Assembly: GCA_944326815.1 (NCBI GenBank)
Contig: CALVFI010000014.1
Location: 248,001-312,000, forward strand
Reading direction: 5' to 3'
Length of the DNA stretch: 64,000 nt
Source: an uncultured Rikenellaceae bacterium
GTDB lineage: Bacteria > Bacteroidota > Bacteroidia > Bacteroidales > Rikenellaceae
The notes below the pieces were generated by a model. The model saw only the letters and a program-made list of their open reading frames with translations, was not told where the DNA came from and did no database searches. Numbering within the stretch: the stretch's first letter is position 1; each line of letters starts with the position of its first letter. Both the position numbers and the translations under genes were made by a program. Positions 1 to 7,918 of this stretch are shown piece by piece.

Positions 1-630
1 ATTCGGGAATCGTTCACTCCGCAAAATGCCCGAGAGTACGCGCTGACGGTCGAAAATATTCTCACGAACCAACATGGTGCTTTCCTGCAGCCGATTGATA
101 CGCTTGATAACCTCCTTATCTACATTCTCGCTGGTGTTCAGGTCTTTGCTCAGAACGGCAATTTGTTTGGCCAAGGCCTCTACAAGGTCGGCATCGAAGT
201 CGATTCTTACTTCCAGAATCGAGATGAGCAGATGGTAGCCTGTCGGATAGTTCCGATAGTTCATCTGGAGTTTCTTGGCGGCTTCGTTCAGCGTACGGAA
301 TTCGGCGTTACGCATGGAAACGAGTACGCCCTCTGCAACAATGAACGAAATGGGTTCGATCGCGAAGCCTTCTGCCGTAGGGATAAAAAAGTTGGAGTTG
401 GAGATAATGGCGTTCTCCGTCTCCGAGTATTTGGAGGTACTCTCGATCTCTTCGATCTGTTGGCGGGTCTGAAGATTGATCTCCATGAAACTTTCCACGG
501 CTTTCTGCTCCTTGATCGTGGGAGAGAGAAGGTCGATCCAAAGAATGTCGTCATAGCCGAGTTCGTCGAACAGTTTAACGTCGGCATTCCGGACAATCTT
601 GTTGTATTGCTTGAGGTAAATAGTAATCAT
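1..630 (-). CDS. corA: CorA-family Mg2+/Co2+ transporter, N-terminal part
   Basis: First 210 residues of a CorA-type divalent-metal channel; the gene leaves the window at the left edge. Translation starts at the ATG complementary to 628-630 (MITIYLKQYNKIVRN...) and stays open to base 1. What is visible is the cytosolic domain: a short alpha/beta start, then long charged helices with runs such as YHLLISILEVRIDFDAD and EVIKRINRLQESTMLV. In this family that region forms the funnel that senses metal. The two C-terminal membrane helices and the GMN pore signature would lie beyond the edge, so the pore itself cannot be checked. No clear promoter was seen upstream. The family call rests on overall pattern, so another CorA-like paralogue is possible. 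Confidence 0.78.
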   Translation of the reverse strand, partial: MITIYLKQYNKIVRNADVKLFDELGYDDILWIDLLSPTIKEQKAVESFMEINLQTRQQIEEIESTSKYSETENAIISNSNFFIPTAEGFAIEPISFIVAEGVLVSMRNAEFRTLNEAAKKLQMNYRNYPTGYHLLISILEVRIDFDADLVEALAKQIAVLSKDLNTSENVDKEVIKRINRLQESTMLVRENIFDRQRVLSGILRSERFPN

Positions 631-681
631 CTTGAAGCTCTTTTGTGCATGAATAATCCGTGTTTGTTCTCCGTTTCATGC

Positions 682-705
682 CCCTCCGCGTCCCTTAACG
701 GAGGG
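682..705. terminator. short GC-rich hairpin
   Basis: CCCTCCG (682-688) pairs with CGGAGGG (699-705) across a 10-base loop. There is no T-run on either side, so it is not a canonical intrinsic terminator. It sits between the start of the corA-type gene and the doubtful ORF at 713-973, in a GC-rich patch unlike its surroundings, and could be part of a dispersed repeat. Confidence 0.25.
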
Positions 706-712
706 TGAGCCT

Positions 713-973
713 TCAGCCGGGGTTCACTCTGGGGGCGACCTTTAGGCCCTTCTCCCAATAGAGTGAGCGTGCTTTTTGTTTCTGTTCATTGAACAGCGAG
801 TCGATGATTTCTGTGAGATATTTCTCTCCGTAGATTTTATGGCGGTTTTCAATGTTCCAGTTCAATAAGGACAATAATACTCCTCCACACAGGTTATCTG
901 CATGTCCCATACCGTGCATCAACAGCATGGTATAGAGCGAGGATTCTATTGTTATTTTCCGCCGGATGATCAT
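713..973 (-). CDS. doubtful small ORF, 86 aa
   Basis: An 86-residue frame that I do not recognise. The middle (LSLLNWNIENRHKIYGEKYL) looks protein-like, with an aromatic/charged mix. The last 15 residues (WEKGLKVAPRVNPG region) are encoded by a GC-rich stretch that looks appended. It lies on the same strand as its neighbours, with no recognisable promoter. It may be a genuine small protein, a decayed gene, or chance. I give it low weight and mention it because nothing else explains 640-1079. Confidence 0.25.
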   Translation of the reverse strand: MIIRRKITIESSLYTMLLMHGMGHADNLCGGVLLSLLNWNIENRHKIYGEKYLTEIIDSLFNEQKQKARSLYWEKGLKVAPRVNPG

Positions 974-1079
974 CCATAGAGAAGGTCAATTCGTTCTACT
1001 TCTGTCTTTTATGCCGGTTATCCGCCATCCGGATTCCATGAAATCCAATGCGAAGGTAATAAAAAACCGGGAGAGTGTA

Positions 1080-1382
1080 CTATTTTGTGCGGTTTTTCTT
1101 TTCAAGCACCTCGATCATGGCCTCGGTCAGGTCGGCATTGGATTGTGCGGAAAGCGAGAGCAACGCCCACAATACCTCGCCCAGCTCCTCGGAGATCGTC
1201 GGATGGCTTACCCCCTCTTCCCGATCGTTGCGGATGCCGGACTCTCCGTGTTTTTGCGCTACGGCCCGAGCCAGTTCTCCGACCTTTTCCGTCAGCAGAG
1301 CGATTCCTGTCAGTTCCCCGGGACGAATGCCGTGCTTTTCATTCCATGCATCTACCAATTCCTGTGCCTCGTTGATCGTCAT
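1080..1382 (-). CDS. MazG-like nucleotide pyrophosphohydrolase-related protein
   Basis: A 100-aa all-alpha protein of the MazG / dUTPase-2 type. These enzymes hydrolyse (d)NTPs to monophosphates using Mg2+ held by an E-x-x-E...E-x-x-D pattern. The visible signature is LTEKVGELARAVAQKHG in the first helix pair, followed by ISEELGEVLWALLSLSAQSNADL in the second, matching the EExGEL...EElaDvl layout. At 100 residues it is a single-domain form. The usual second acidic pair is partly altered (EKVGE and EELGE with W instead of D), so the substrate and even catalysis are open. A plausible promoter lies just upstream at 1409-1439, overlapping the stop of the aminotransferase gene, so it need not be co-transcribed. 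Confidence 0.7.
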   Translation of the reverse strand: MTINEAQELVDAWNEKHGIRPGELTGIALLTEKVGELARAVAQKHGESGIRNDREEGVSHPTISEELGEVLWALLSLSAQSNADLTEAMIEVLEKKNRTK

Positions 1383-1408
1383 AGCTGTTGCCGTTTGAAA
1401 TTATGTTG

Positions 1409-1439
1409 CAAAAATAGCCTTTATATTCGGTTTTTTAAA
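1409..1439 (-). promoter_or_regulatory. predicted promoter of the MazG-like gene
   Basis: On the minus strand TTTA (1436-1439), 19 bases, then TATTTTTG (1409-1416) fits the Bacteroidetes pattern TTTG-N19-22-TAnnTTTG with one -33 mismatch. It places a start site about 20 bases before the ATG at 1382. The -33 box overlaps the stop codon of the upstream aminotransferase gene. Confidence 0.4.
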
Positions 1440-2622
1440 GTGTGTCGAGCACTTGTCGGATCATGGCAGCACTCTCCTCTACCTGATCTTCGGTAATGGT
1501 CAGCGGAGGGGAAATGCGGAAGGCCGTGTCACAGAAAAGGAACCAATCGCTCAAAATCCCGTTTTCCACAAACCCCCGCATGGCGGCGAACATCCGTTCA
1601 CTGTTCTCCAGGTCGACAGCTATGAGCAGTCCCGCCCGACGGATTTCGCGTACTGCCGGGTGGTCGCGGAGCAGCGTTTCGTATAAAGCTCCCAGCGGTT
1701 CGGCCCGTTCCGACAGATGGTGCTCGAGCATGTAGTTCAAAGCAGCGAGGCCAGCCGCGCAGCAGACGGGATGGCCGCCGAAGGTGGTGATATGACCCAG
1801 TACAGGGTTACAGGTCAGACTGTCCATCATCTCTTTCGAGGCGATGAAGCCTCCCAAGGGCATGCCTCCGCCGAATGCTTTGGCCAGGGTGACGATGTCG
1901 GGTGTAACCCCGTACTTCTGCATGGCAAATAGTGCTCCGGTGCGTCCCAGTCCCGTTTGAATCTCGTCGAAAATCAGCAGGGCTCCCACCTCCGAACAAC
2001 GGGCTCGCAATGCTTCAAGGTAACCGGGAAGGGGAATGCGTACCCCTGCCTCGCTTTGTACCGGTTCGGTGATGACGGCTGCGGTGCGTGAGGTGATGAG
2101 TGACAGGTCGTCGAAGTTGTTGAAACGAATAGTGCGTGTGTCAGGCAACAGTGGACGGAAAGCGGTCTTGTACTCTTCACTGCCCATGACACTCAGCGAA
2201 CCGTGCGTGGAACCATGGTAGGTGTTTTGCATCGAGATGAGTTCGGTCCGTCCGGTGTAACGTTTGGCCAGTTTGAGGGCTCCTTCAACCGCTTCGCTGC
2301 CGGAGTTGAGAAAATAGACGGAGTCGAGGCCCTCGGGGAGCAAAGAGGTGATTTTCATCGCGTATTCCACCTGGGGCCGTTCAATCATCTCTCCATAGAC
2401 CATGACATGCATATAATCGGCAACCTGGCGTTGTACGGCTTCGATGACGGCGGGATTGGCGTGGCCGATATTGTTGACCGTCACTCCGGCAATCAGATCG
2501 TAATAACGTTTGCCTTCGGGTGTGTAGAAAAATACCCCTTCGGCCCGGGCCACCTCCACCATCATCGGCGAGGGGGAAGTTTGTCCCACATGCTGCAGGA
2601 ATTGTTGGCGAAGTGTATGCAT
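1435..2622 (-). CDS. class III pyridoxal-phosphate aminotransferase
   Basis: A 395-aa fold-type I, class III PLP aminotransferase (acetylornithine / ornithine / 4-aminobutyrate group), which moves an omega- or alpha-amino group to a keto acid such as 2-oxoglutarate. Visible are the PLP phosphate cup (YFLNSGSEAVEGALKLAK), the cofactor aspartate in LLIFDEIQTGLGRTG, and the Schiff-base lysine in TLAKAFGGGMPLGG. I chose the start at 2622 (MHTLRQQFLQH), because the upstream in-frame extension begins with a low-complexity Cys/Phe/Tyr-rich run unlike the family. The neighbours give no pathway (MazG-like and trmH), so the amino donor cannot be named. Arginine biosynthesis genes are not in view, and argD would be a guess. 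Confidence 0.85.
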   Translation of the reverse strand: MHTLRQQFLQHVGQTSPSPMMVEVARAEGVFFYTPEGKRYYDLIAGVTVNNIGHANPAVIEAVQRQVADYMHVMVYGEMIERPQVEYAMKITSLLPEGLDSVYFLNSGSEAVEGALKLAKRYTGRTELISMQNTYHGSTHGSLSVMGSEEYKTAFRPLLPDTRTIRFNNFDDLSLITSRTAAVITEPVQSEAGVRIPLPGYLEALRARCSEVGALLIFDEIQTGLGRTGALFAMQKYGVTPDIVTLAKAFGGGMPLGGFIASKEMMDSLTCNPVLGHITTFGGHPVCCAAGLAALNYMLEHHLSERAEPLGALYETLLRDHPAVREIRRAGLLIAVDLENSERMFAAMRGFVENGILSDWFLFCDTAFRISPPLTITEDQVEESAAMIRQVLDTL

Positions 2623-2777
2623 GACAGTTGGGTTTGTTGGGTAATTGATTTTCGGTGAGTAAAAGTACGACAATAAAAAGAAAAAAGAAAGACATCGGCG
2701 CACTTCTTCCCTGAGAGCACTCGTCGGATGGTTGGAGGCGATAGCGGCGATCTTGCGATGGTGGGCGGTGGGCTATT

Positions 2778-3476
2778 TTAGGTCGGGTGTGGGGTGTAGC
2801 GTGCGAGGATGCCTTCGGGATTGGGCACGGTGGATTTCATCCATCGGAAAAGAAGCTCGGCTTTTTCTGCATCGTTGAGTGCCCAGTTCTCGGTTGTGGT
2901 ACGGAGCCGTTCGGAGAGTTGGTAGAGGATGATGGCTGCCGAGGCCGAGACGTTGAGGCTCTCCACGAACCCGCACATCGGAATGCGGATGAATTCATCC
3001 GCCGAGGCCATCACCTCTTCGCTGATACCGGCATGCTCCGTACCGAATACGAGGGCAAAGGGGCCGGTCGTTACGTCGAAGTCCTCTGGACGGCAGTCGC
3101 CTCGATGGGGTGTGGTAGCTACGATGCGATAACCTGCGGAACGAAGCGAGGTGATGGCCTCGGCGGTGGTACGGTGTCGTTGCAGGTCGATCCATTTGTC
3201 GGTTCCTTTGACAATGTTGACATTCGGTCGGAACTTGCAAACGCTTTCCACGGTATGGATGTCTTGGATGCCGAAAGCGTCGCAATGGCGTATCAGTGCC
3301 GAAGCGTTTTGGGAATGGAAGGTGTTTTCCATGCAGATGGTCATGCGGCGGGTCCGTTTTTCCAGTACGCTGCGTAGTTTCTGTGCCCGCTCCGGGAGCA
3401 TGAAGCCCGACAGATAAGCGATGCGGGCCTGATACCATTCGATGGAGTGCCGTTCCTTATTTTCGGTATTTTTCAT
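2778..3476 (-). CDS. trmH: SpoU/TrmH-family tRNA 2'-O-methyltransferase
   Basis: A 232-aa SPOUT methyltransferase that adds a ribose 2'-O-methyl group, most likely to G18 of tRNA. Motif 1 (HSQNASALIRHCDAFGIQ, with the conserved N and R), motif 2 (ALVFGTEHAGIS) and motif 3 (IPMCGFVESLNVSASAAI) appear in order. Motif 3 supplies the knotted SAM site. The C-terminal tail after residue 205 is basic and resembles the TrmH extension used for tRNA binding. Its first 20 bases overlap the end of rsgA, so the two are probably translationally coupled in a cvpA-rsgA-trmH operon. RlmB-type rRNA methylation is the alternative, but the single-domain form with N- and C-terminal extensions favours TrmH. Confidence 0.88.
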   Translation of the reverse strand: MKNTENKERHSIEWYQARIAYLSGFMLPERAQKLRSVLEKRTRRMTICMENTFHSQNASALIRHCDAFGIQDIHTVESVCKFRPNVNIVKGTDKWIDLQRHRTTAEAITSLRSAGYRIVATTPHRGDCRPEDFDVTTGPFALVFGTEHAGISEEVMASADEFIRIPMCGFVESLNVSASAAIILYQLSERLRTTTENWALNDAEKAELLFRWMKSTVPNPEGILARYTPHPT

Positions 3477-4389
3477 CTTCTTCCAGGATTTTCAGATAAC
3501 TTACATATCGGCTTTCGGCAATTTCTCCACGGGCAACCGCCTCCTGTACGGCACAGCCGGGTTCGTGGGTGTGCGAGCAGTTATAGAATTGACATGCCGG
3601 AGCGAAATGCATCAGGTCTGGGAAGTAGTGCCACAACTCCTCCGGAGCGATGTCTATCAGCCCGAATCCTTTGATGCCGGGGGTATCGATAATGAATCCT
3701 CCCTCCGGTAGCGGATACATTTGCGAGAAAGTAGTAGTATGCCTTCCTTTATGGTGATAACTTGAGATTTCGCCGGTACGGACCTCCGCCTCGGGAACCA
3801 GTGCGCGGATGAGGGTCGACTTGCCTACACCGGAGTTGCCCGACAGAAGCGTCGTCCCGGTATGGGTAAGTTCTCGAAGTTCGTCGAGACCCGTGCCGTC
3901 GGTACCCGATACCGTGAGCACAGAATAGCCTGCCAACTCGTAGGTTTGCAAAAATGCTTCGAGCGCCTCGGGCGTCTGAATAGCCAGGTCGATCTTATTG
4001 AGCAGAATCGTGGCCGGAATTTTATAGGCTTCGCAAGTGACCAGAAAACGGTCGATGAATTCCATGTTGGTCTCCGGGGAGAAGAGTGTGGCAACGATCG
4101 CTGCCCGGTCGATATTGGCGGCAATGATATGGCTCTCCTTCGAGAGGTTGGGTGAGCGGCGTATTACATAATTCTGACGTGGCAGGATAGCCGTGATGAG
4201 GCATTCGCCTCGGGCGTCGGTTTCGTACGCTACCCGATCGCCGACAACCACGGGATTGGTCGACCGGGTGCCGCGTAATCGCAGTTTCCCTCGGATGCGG
4301 CACTCCGTTTCGTTGCCTGTCTCAGGGTCTCGTACGGTATAGCTGCTGCCTGTGGCTCGAATTACGATGCCGGTCGTGTCATGGTTCAT
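3457..4389 (-). CDS. rsgA: ribosome small-subunit GTPase RsgA
   Basis: A 310-aa circularly permuted GTPase that acts late in 30S maturation, checking the decoding centre and releasing assembly factors. The order shows the permutation: G4 (LLNKIDLA) precedes the P-loop (LLSGNSGVGKSTLIRAL) and G3 (FIIDTPGIKGFGL). An OB-fold comes first (residues 1-70), and a zinc-binding C-terminus carries CQFYNCSHTHEPGC. The start at 4389 gives MNHDTTGIVIRATGSSY, the usual family beginning; an ATG two codons earlier (4395) is equally possible. The start region overlaps the cvpA stop by about 11 bases (ATGAACCATGA), and the stop overlaps the trmH start by 20 bases. Confidence 0.93.
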   Translation of the reverse strand: MNHDTTGIVIRATGSSYTVRDPETGNETECRIRGKLRLRGTRSTNPVVVGDRVAYETDARGECLITAILPRQNYVIRRSPNLSKESHIIAANIDRAAIVATLFSPETNMEFIDRFLVTCEAYKIPATILLNKIDLAIQTPEALEAFLQTYELAGYSVLTVSGTDGTGLDELRELTHTGTTLLSGNSGVGKSTLIRALVPEAEVRTGEISSYHHKGRHTTTFSQMYPLPEGGFIIDTPGIKGFGLIDIAPEELWHYFPDLMHFAPACQFYNCSHTHEPGCAVQEAVARGEIAESRYVSYLKILEEDEKYRK

Positions 4390-4906
4390 CGGCATGGTCT
4401 GTTTCGGATTTGGGAAGGTGTTCGAGTAGCTTTTCCCCGGCAAATGTCACGTAGGGGAAAGTATAGGATGCGACTGTAAGCATAGGTTTGTAGAGCAGTG
4501 ACTTGGAGAGTTCTGTGGGGGATATCCATTGTTCTTGATCGTTCAGTTTGTCAAAGCCGCTGAGTAGAATGCCCAGAATAAGCAATATTTTGCATGCTCC
4601 GAAAATCATTCCGCCTATGTGGTCGAATGTGCCGAGTCCTGCGATCTTACACAAGCCACGTAGCATTCTTCCCAGGATTGCCATGACGATGAGTATGGCT
4701 ACGACAATGATCAGAAAACCTGCTACTTTTGCCATGGATATGTCTACGCCAAGCCAGATCCCGAGAGGTTCTCCGAATCGGAATGCAAGCCATACACCTA
4801 AAAATAGTCCTACCAATCCTCCTAACTGAACAATGATCCCGTCGGTAAAGCCACGGTAGATGGCCCACAATAGAGGAATGGCAAGAATGATATCGAGAAC
4901 GTTCAT
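4379..4906 (-). CDS. cvpA: CvpA-family membrane protein
   Basis: A 175-aa inner-membrane protein of the CvpA (colicin V production) family. It starts MNVLDIILAIPLLWAIYRGF, the family's hallmark opening in which a first helix leads into a G-rich second helix (GIIVQLGGLVGLFLGVWLAF). Third and fourth hydrophobic segments follow (VAGFLIIVVAILIVMAIL and IGGMIFGACKILLILGILLS). The tail after residue 125 is polar. Biochemical function is not known for the family; an envelope-homeostasis role is reported in other bacteria. The start at 4906 was chosen over a long upstream in-frame extension because that extension would run into the divergent GH2 gene. First gene of the cvpA-rsgA-trmH operon. Confidence 0.85.
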   Translation of the reverse strand: MNVLDIILAIPLLWAIYRGFTDGIIVQLGGLVGLFLGVWLAFRFGEPLGIWLGVDISMAKVAGFLIIVVAILIVMAILGRMLRGLCKIAGLGTFDHIGGMIFGACKILLILGILLSGFDKLNDQEQWISPTELSKSLLYKPMLTVASYTFPYVTFAGEKLLEHLPKSETDHADEP

Positions 4907-4918
4907 AAAATTTATGCG

Positions 4919-4964
4919 TATATTTGGTACGAAAGTAGTTATTTTTTCGTTTTTATTACCTTTG
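4919..4964. promoter_or_regulatory. divergent promoter region between cvpA and the GH2-like gene
   Basis: Plus strand: TACCTTTG (4957-4964) is an exact TAnnTTTG -7 box 23 bases before the ATG at 4988; TATATTTG (4919-4926) is a second exact match further up. Minus strand: TACTTTCG (complement of 4930-4937) is a one-mismatch -7 box 23 bases before the cvpA ATG. Good -33 boxes were not found at the usual spacing, so this is moderate evidence. Confidence 0.4.
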
Positions 4965-4987
4965 TACATAGAAAAACCGGAAATGCT

Positions 4988-7018
4988 ATGAAACGTTCCT
5001 TTCTGTTGTTGCTGATGCTCTGCTGTGTATTGCAGGCCGGGGCGCGTGAGGTTTTCAATATCAATCGCGATTGGAAATTTTTTTCGAACAGCGAAGTGAG
5101 TACCGATGCTGCGGTGACGGTCAATCTGCCTCATACGTGGAATCGGGATGCTTTAAGCGGAAAGAAAGATTATTTTCGCGGAATAGGTAATTATTTGAAG
5201 ATTATTGATATTCCGGAAGAGTGGCGTGGTAGGCGCGTTTTTTTGAAAGGGTATGGTGCCAATGCCGTGGCTACCATTATGGTGAATGCAAAATTGGTCG
5301 GAGAACATCGTGGCGGGTATACGGCCTTTGCTTATGATATTACCGATTTTCTGCAATACGGGAAACCTAATCAGTTTTGGATTGTTGTCAATAATGCTCC
5401 GCAACTCGATTTGTTGCCTACGGCCGGAGATGCGAATGCATATGGCGGATTATTTCGGGATGTGGAGTTGATTGTAACCGGTCCGGAGGTTATTTCACCT
5501 ACGGATTATGCTTCCGAGGGTATTTATGTTGCCCAGCGGCAGGTGAGTTCTGAGTTGGTTGAGGCTGATGCGATTGTAAAAGTAAGCGGGTTGCGAGATA
5601 ATGTGGTGACGGCACATCTTACAGTTTTTACCAAAGAGATGGATACATTGGCAACACGCGATGCGAAGGTGCGCCTCAATGGACGTGCGACCTCTACTGT
5701 GGAGATTCCTTTCTCGCTCAGCAATCCTCGGCTGTGGAACGGTCCCTCTGATCCTTATTTGTATAATGTGGGCGTCAAGATTCTGGATGGTGACTATGTC
5801 ACCGATTCGGTTGTGATACAGACCGGATTCCGTACCGTAGCTGTGGATCCCAAGCGGGGGTTGTTGCTCAACGGAGAGCCTTTCCCGGTGCGGGGGGCGA
5901 TTGTTACGCAGGATCGGGCTACGATGGGGCCTGCGCTGTTTCCTTATCAGGTGCAGGAAGATTTTGACTTGATTCGCGGGATGGGGGTCAATATGGTACG
6001 TGTGATGGGAGTGCCTCATCATCCGGAATTTTATGAATTATGTGACCGGAACGGGATCCTGGTCTGGAGCGATTTCCCGCTTATGGGAGCGGTCTATCTG
6101 ACTGATCGTGATTTTGTGAATACGCAGGCGTTTCGGGATAATGGAAAGATGCAGGCGACAGAGATTATTCGTCAACAGTACAACCATCCGTCAGTCGTGC
6201 TTTGGGGGATTTTTTCCGATCTCAGGCTGCGGGGCGACAACCCTTCGGACTATATCGTAGAGCTTAATTCGTTGGCCAAGCGTGAGGATCCGTCGCGTCC
6301 TACCGTGGCCATGAGCAATGAAGACGGAGATATCAATTTTATCACGGATCTGATCGTCTGGGATCACTTCTTTGGCTGGCGAGAGGGCTTGCCCGAGGAT
6401 ATCGGGATTTGGCGGGAACAGTATGCGGCCAATTGGCAAAATCTCGTATCGGCGATAAGTTGGAAGGCTGGAGCATCTATTTTCCATCAGGAGGATTCAC
6501 TGTATCGTCCGCAATTTCAGGGGAACTGGCATCCTGAACGATGGCAGACCCATTTGCACGAGAGTTATCTGAATATTTTGAAGCCCGATTCGCTGTTCTG
6601 GGGGCTGTTTGTCGGCAATATGTTCGACTACGGTGCTGCCGAGCGTCAGTCGGGAGAGGGCCGGGGCGTGAACGATTGTGGAGTGGTTACCTTCGATCGC
6701 AAGTACTGCAAGGATGCGTATTATTTCTTCAAGGCAAACTGGAACCTGCAGGATCCATTCGTATATATTGCCGAACGACGCTGGGACAGACGTAAACAAC
6801 GTACACAGGATATTCGCGTCTATTCCAATCAGCAGGAGGTAGAACTCTTTGTCAATGGATTGTCTCAAGGCGTAAAGACCGGAGTCAACGGACTCTTTTT
6901 GTGGCCGGCCGTATTGCTCCGTGACGGAATCAATACCATTGAGGTTCGGAGTGGTGATCTGACCGATCAGACGACGGTTGAGATACTGAATAGTACCTCG
7001 AAGAGTCTGATTATCTAA
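4988..7018 (+). CDS. secreted GH2-fold protein, probably catalytically inactive
   Basis: 676 aa. A signal peptide (MKRSFLLLLMLCCVLQAGA) is followed by the GH2 sugar-binding jelly roll (VNLPHTWNRDA, GEHRGGYTAFAYDIT; about 25-185), an Ig-like domain (about 190-290) and a TIM barrel starting at VRGAIVTQDRATMGPALFPY. The barrel keeps typical GH2 landmarks: MGVNMVRVMGVPHHPEFYELCDRNGILVWSDFP. Where active GH2 enzymes have W-x-x-x-NE (acid/base) this protein reads WGIFSD (W406-D411). Where they have SEYGAGAS (nucleophile) it reads SWKAGAS (W492). Both catalytic glutamates therefore appear to be missing although the reading frame is intact, so this looks like selection for a non-catalytic role such as glycan binding, not decay. 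Likely periplasmic or surface. I have not aligned it; a shifted catalytic residue is the main alternative. Confidence 0.8.
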   Translation: MKRSFLLLLMLCCVLQAGAREVFNINRDWKFFSNSEVSTDAAVTVNLPHTWNRDALSGKKDYFRGIGNYLKIIDIPEEWRGRRVFLKGYGANAVATIMVNAKLVGEHRGGYTAFAYDITDFLQYGKPNQFWIVVNNAPQLDLLPTAGDANAYGGLFRDVELIVTGPEVISPTDYASEGIYVAQRQVSSELVEADAIVKVSGLRDNVVTAHLTVFTKEMDTLATRDAKVRLNGRATSTVEIPFSLSNPRLWNGPSDPYLYNVGVKILDGDYVTDSVVIQTGFRTVAVDPKRGLLLNGEPFPVRGAIVTQDRATMGPALFPYQVQEDFDLIRGMGVNMVRVMGVPHHPEFYELCDRNGILVWSDFPLMGAVYLTDRDFVNTQAFRDNGKMQATEIIRQQYNHPSVVLWGIFSDLRLRGDNPSDYIVELNSLAKREDPSRPTVAMSNEDGDINFITDLIVWDHFFGWREGLPEDIGIWREQYAANWQNLVSAISWKAGASIFHQEDSLYRPQFQGNWHPERWQTHLHESYLNILKPDSLFWGLFVGNMFDYGAAERQSGEGRGVNDCGVVTFDRKYCKDAYYFFKANWNLQDPFVYIAERRWDRRKQRTQDIRVYSNQQEVELFVNGLSQGVKTGVNGLFLWPAVLLRDGINTIEVRSGDLTDQTTVEILNSTSKSLII

Positions 7019-7118
7019 TTTTACAAGAGAAGCAGATTTCCTTTGGGAAAGAAAGGGTGTGAAGATTGCCTGTTCGGAGAGGAAACTGTTCCTTTCCTGC
7101 TTTGGGATGGTTTTTGCA

Positions 7119-7754
7119 TCAGCCTTTTTCCGAAATGAGGACGCGGTTCACACGCAGGTCGTGCGGTTCGTGCGGAACATGTTCCACGAATTGGTGACGA
7201 AAGCATACTCCTACGGTATGGAGTCCGGGACAGCTGGCCAGAAACTTGTCGTAGAAACCTTTCCCGCGCCCGAGTCGGAATCCTTGTGAGTCGAATGCAA
7301 CCCCGGGGACGATCAGAAGGTCGATCTCCTCGGGAGGTGCCGGAAGACCCTCTGCGGGTTCTGCTATCCCGAAAGCTCCGATGGTAAGTCCGGCCGCAAT
7401 ACGGGGAGAGTAGTTCTCCCTGTCGGTTATGGATGCAAAGATTGTGTTGCTGGCTTGAACCTCTGGCCCTTGGCTCCGTGGGGGTGCATAGTAGCGAAAC
7501 ATCATGGAGGAACCCGTTACGACCGGAAGAACGATACGTTTTTGTGCCGTCCAGCGCATAAGTACACCATGGGTGGGTATTTCGTCGGGAAGCGAATGGA
7601 AGAAGCCGATGGTGTGGGCCGACCGGAACTCCGGCAGCTCTTCCACCCGGGCGAATACCTCCGTTGCCTGACGGATCATCTCTTCCGTAGGAAGTATTTT
7701 GGTCTGCGCCTTTATGCTACGACGCAAGCATTGTTTCTCTTCTTGGATGGTCAT
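7119..7754 (-). CDS. fthC: 5-formyltetrahydrofolate cyclo-ligase
   Basis: A 211-aa enzyme that converts 5-formyl-THF to 5,10-methenyl-THF with ATP, salvaging a dead-end folate. The family signature is complete: a basic N-terminal helix (EEKQCLRRSIKAQTK), FFHSLPDEIPT, and the ATP/Mg loop IDLLIVPGVAFDSQGFRLGRG followed by KGFYDKFL. The start at 7754 (MTIQEEKQCLRR) is preferred over an in-frame upstream ATG at 7793 whose 13 extra residues are unlike the family. A -7-like TAATTTTG lies only 4 bases upstream of the chosen ATG and is probably fortuitous. thyA and folA elsewhere in the window belong to the same one-carbon network but are not linked to it. Confidence 0.92.
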   Translation of the reverse strand: MTIQEEKQCLRRSIKAQTKILPTEEMIRQATEVFARVEELPEFRSAHTIGFFHSLPDEIPTHGVLMRWTAQKRIVLPVVTGSSMMFRYYAPPRSQGPEVQASNTIFASITDRENYSPRIAAGLTIGAFGIAEPAEGLPAPPEEIDLLIVPGVAFDSQGFRLGRGKGFYDKFLASCPGLHTVGVCFRHQFVEHVPHEPHDLRVNRVLISEKG

Positions 7755-7810
7755 ACGCAAAATTAATAGCCAAAAATAGGGATTTCCTGCCATAAATAAT
7801 ACCTAAAAAG

Positions 7811-7842
7811 ATTGTTATTTCAAAAACAATGGGATAACTTTG
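7811..7842 (+). promoter_or_regulatory. predicted frdCAB promoter
   Basis: ATTG (7811-7814), 20 bases, then an exact TAACTTTG (7835-7842) matches the Bacteroidetes -33/-7 pattern. It predicts a start near 7849 and a leader of about 70 bases before the frdC ATG at 7919. Confidence 0.65.
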
Positions 7843-7918
7843 TGGCTCAATCCGTATGCCCTGTTTGTCTGTACGACATGGGGCGTGCATAGACCGAAAC
7901 CAATTAAACAAATTATTT

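Noticed and set aside
163..708. A 181-aa plus-strand frame at the left edge
   Set aside because: It lies opposite the CorA-type coding region, whose minus-strand translation is coherent from the ATG at 630 to the window edge.
4988..7018. The GH2-like gene at 4988 as a pseudogene
   Set aside because: The reading frame, signal peptide and all domains are intact; only catalytic residues differ, so an inactive but expressed protein is more likely than decay.
7758..7765. TAATTTTG on the minus strand as the fthC promoter
   Set aside because: It is only 4 bases from the chosen ATG, so a start site would fall inside the coding sequence.
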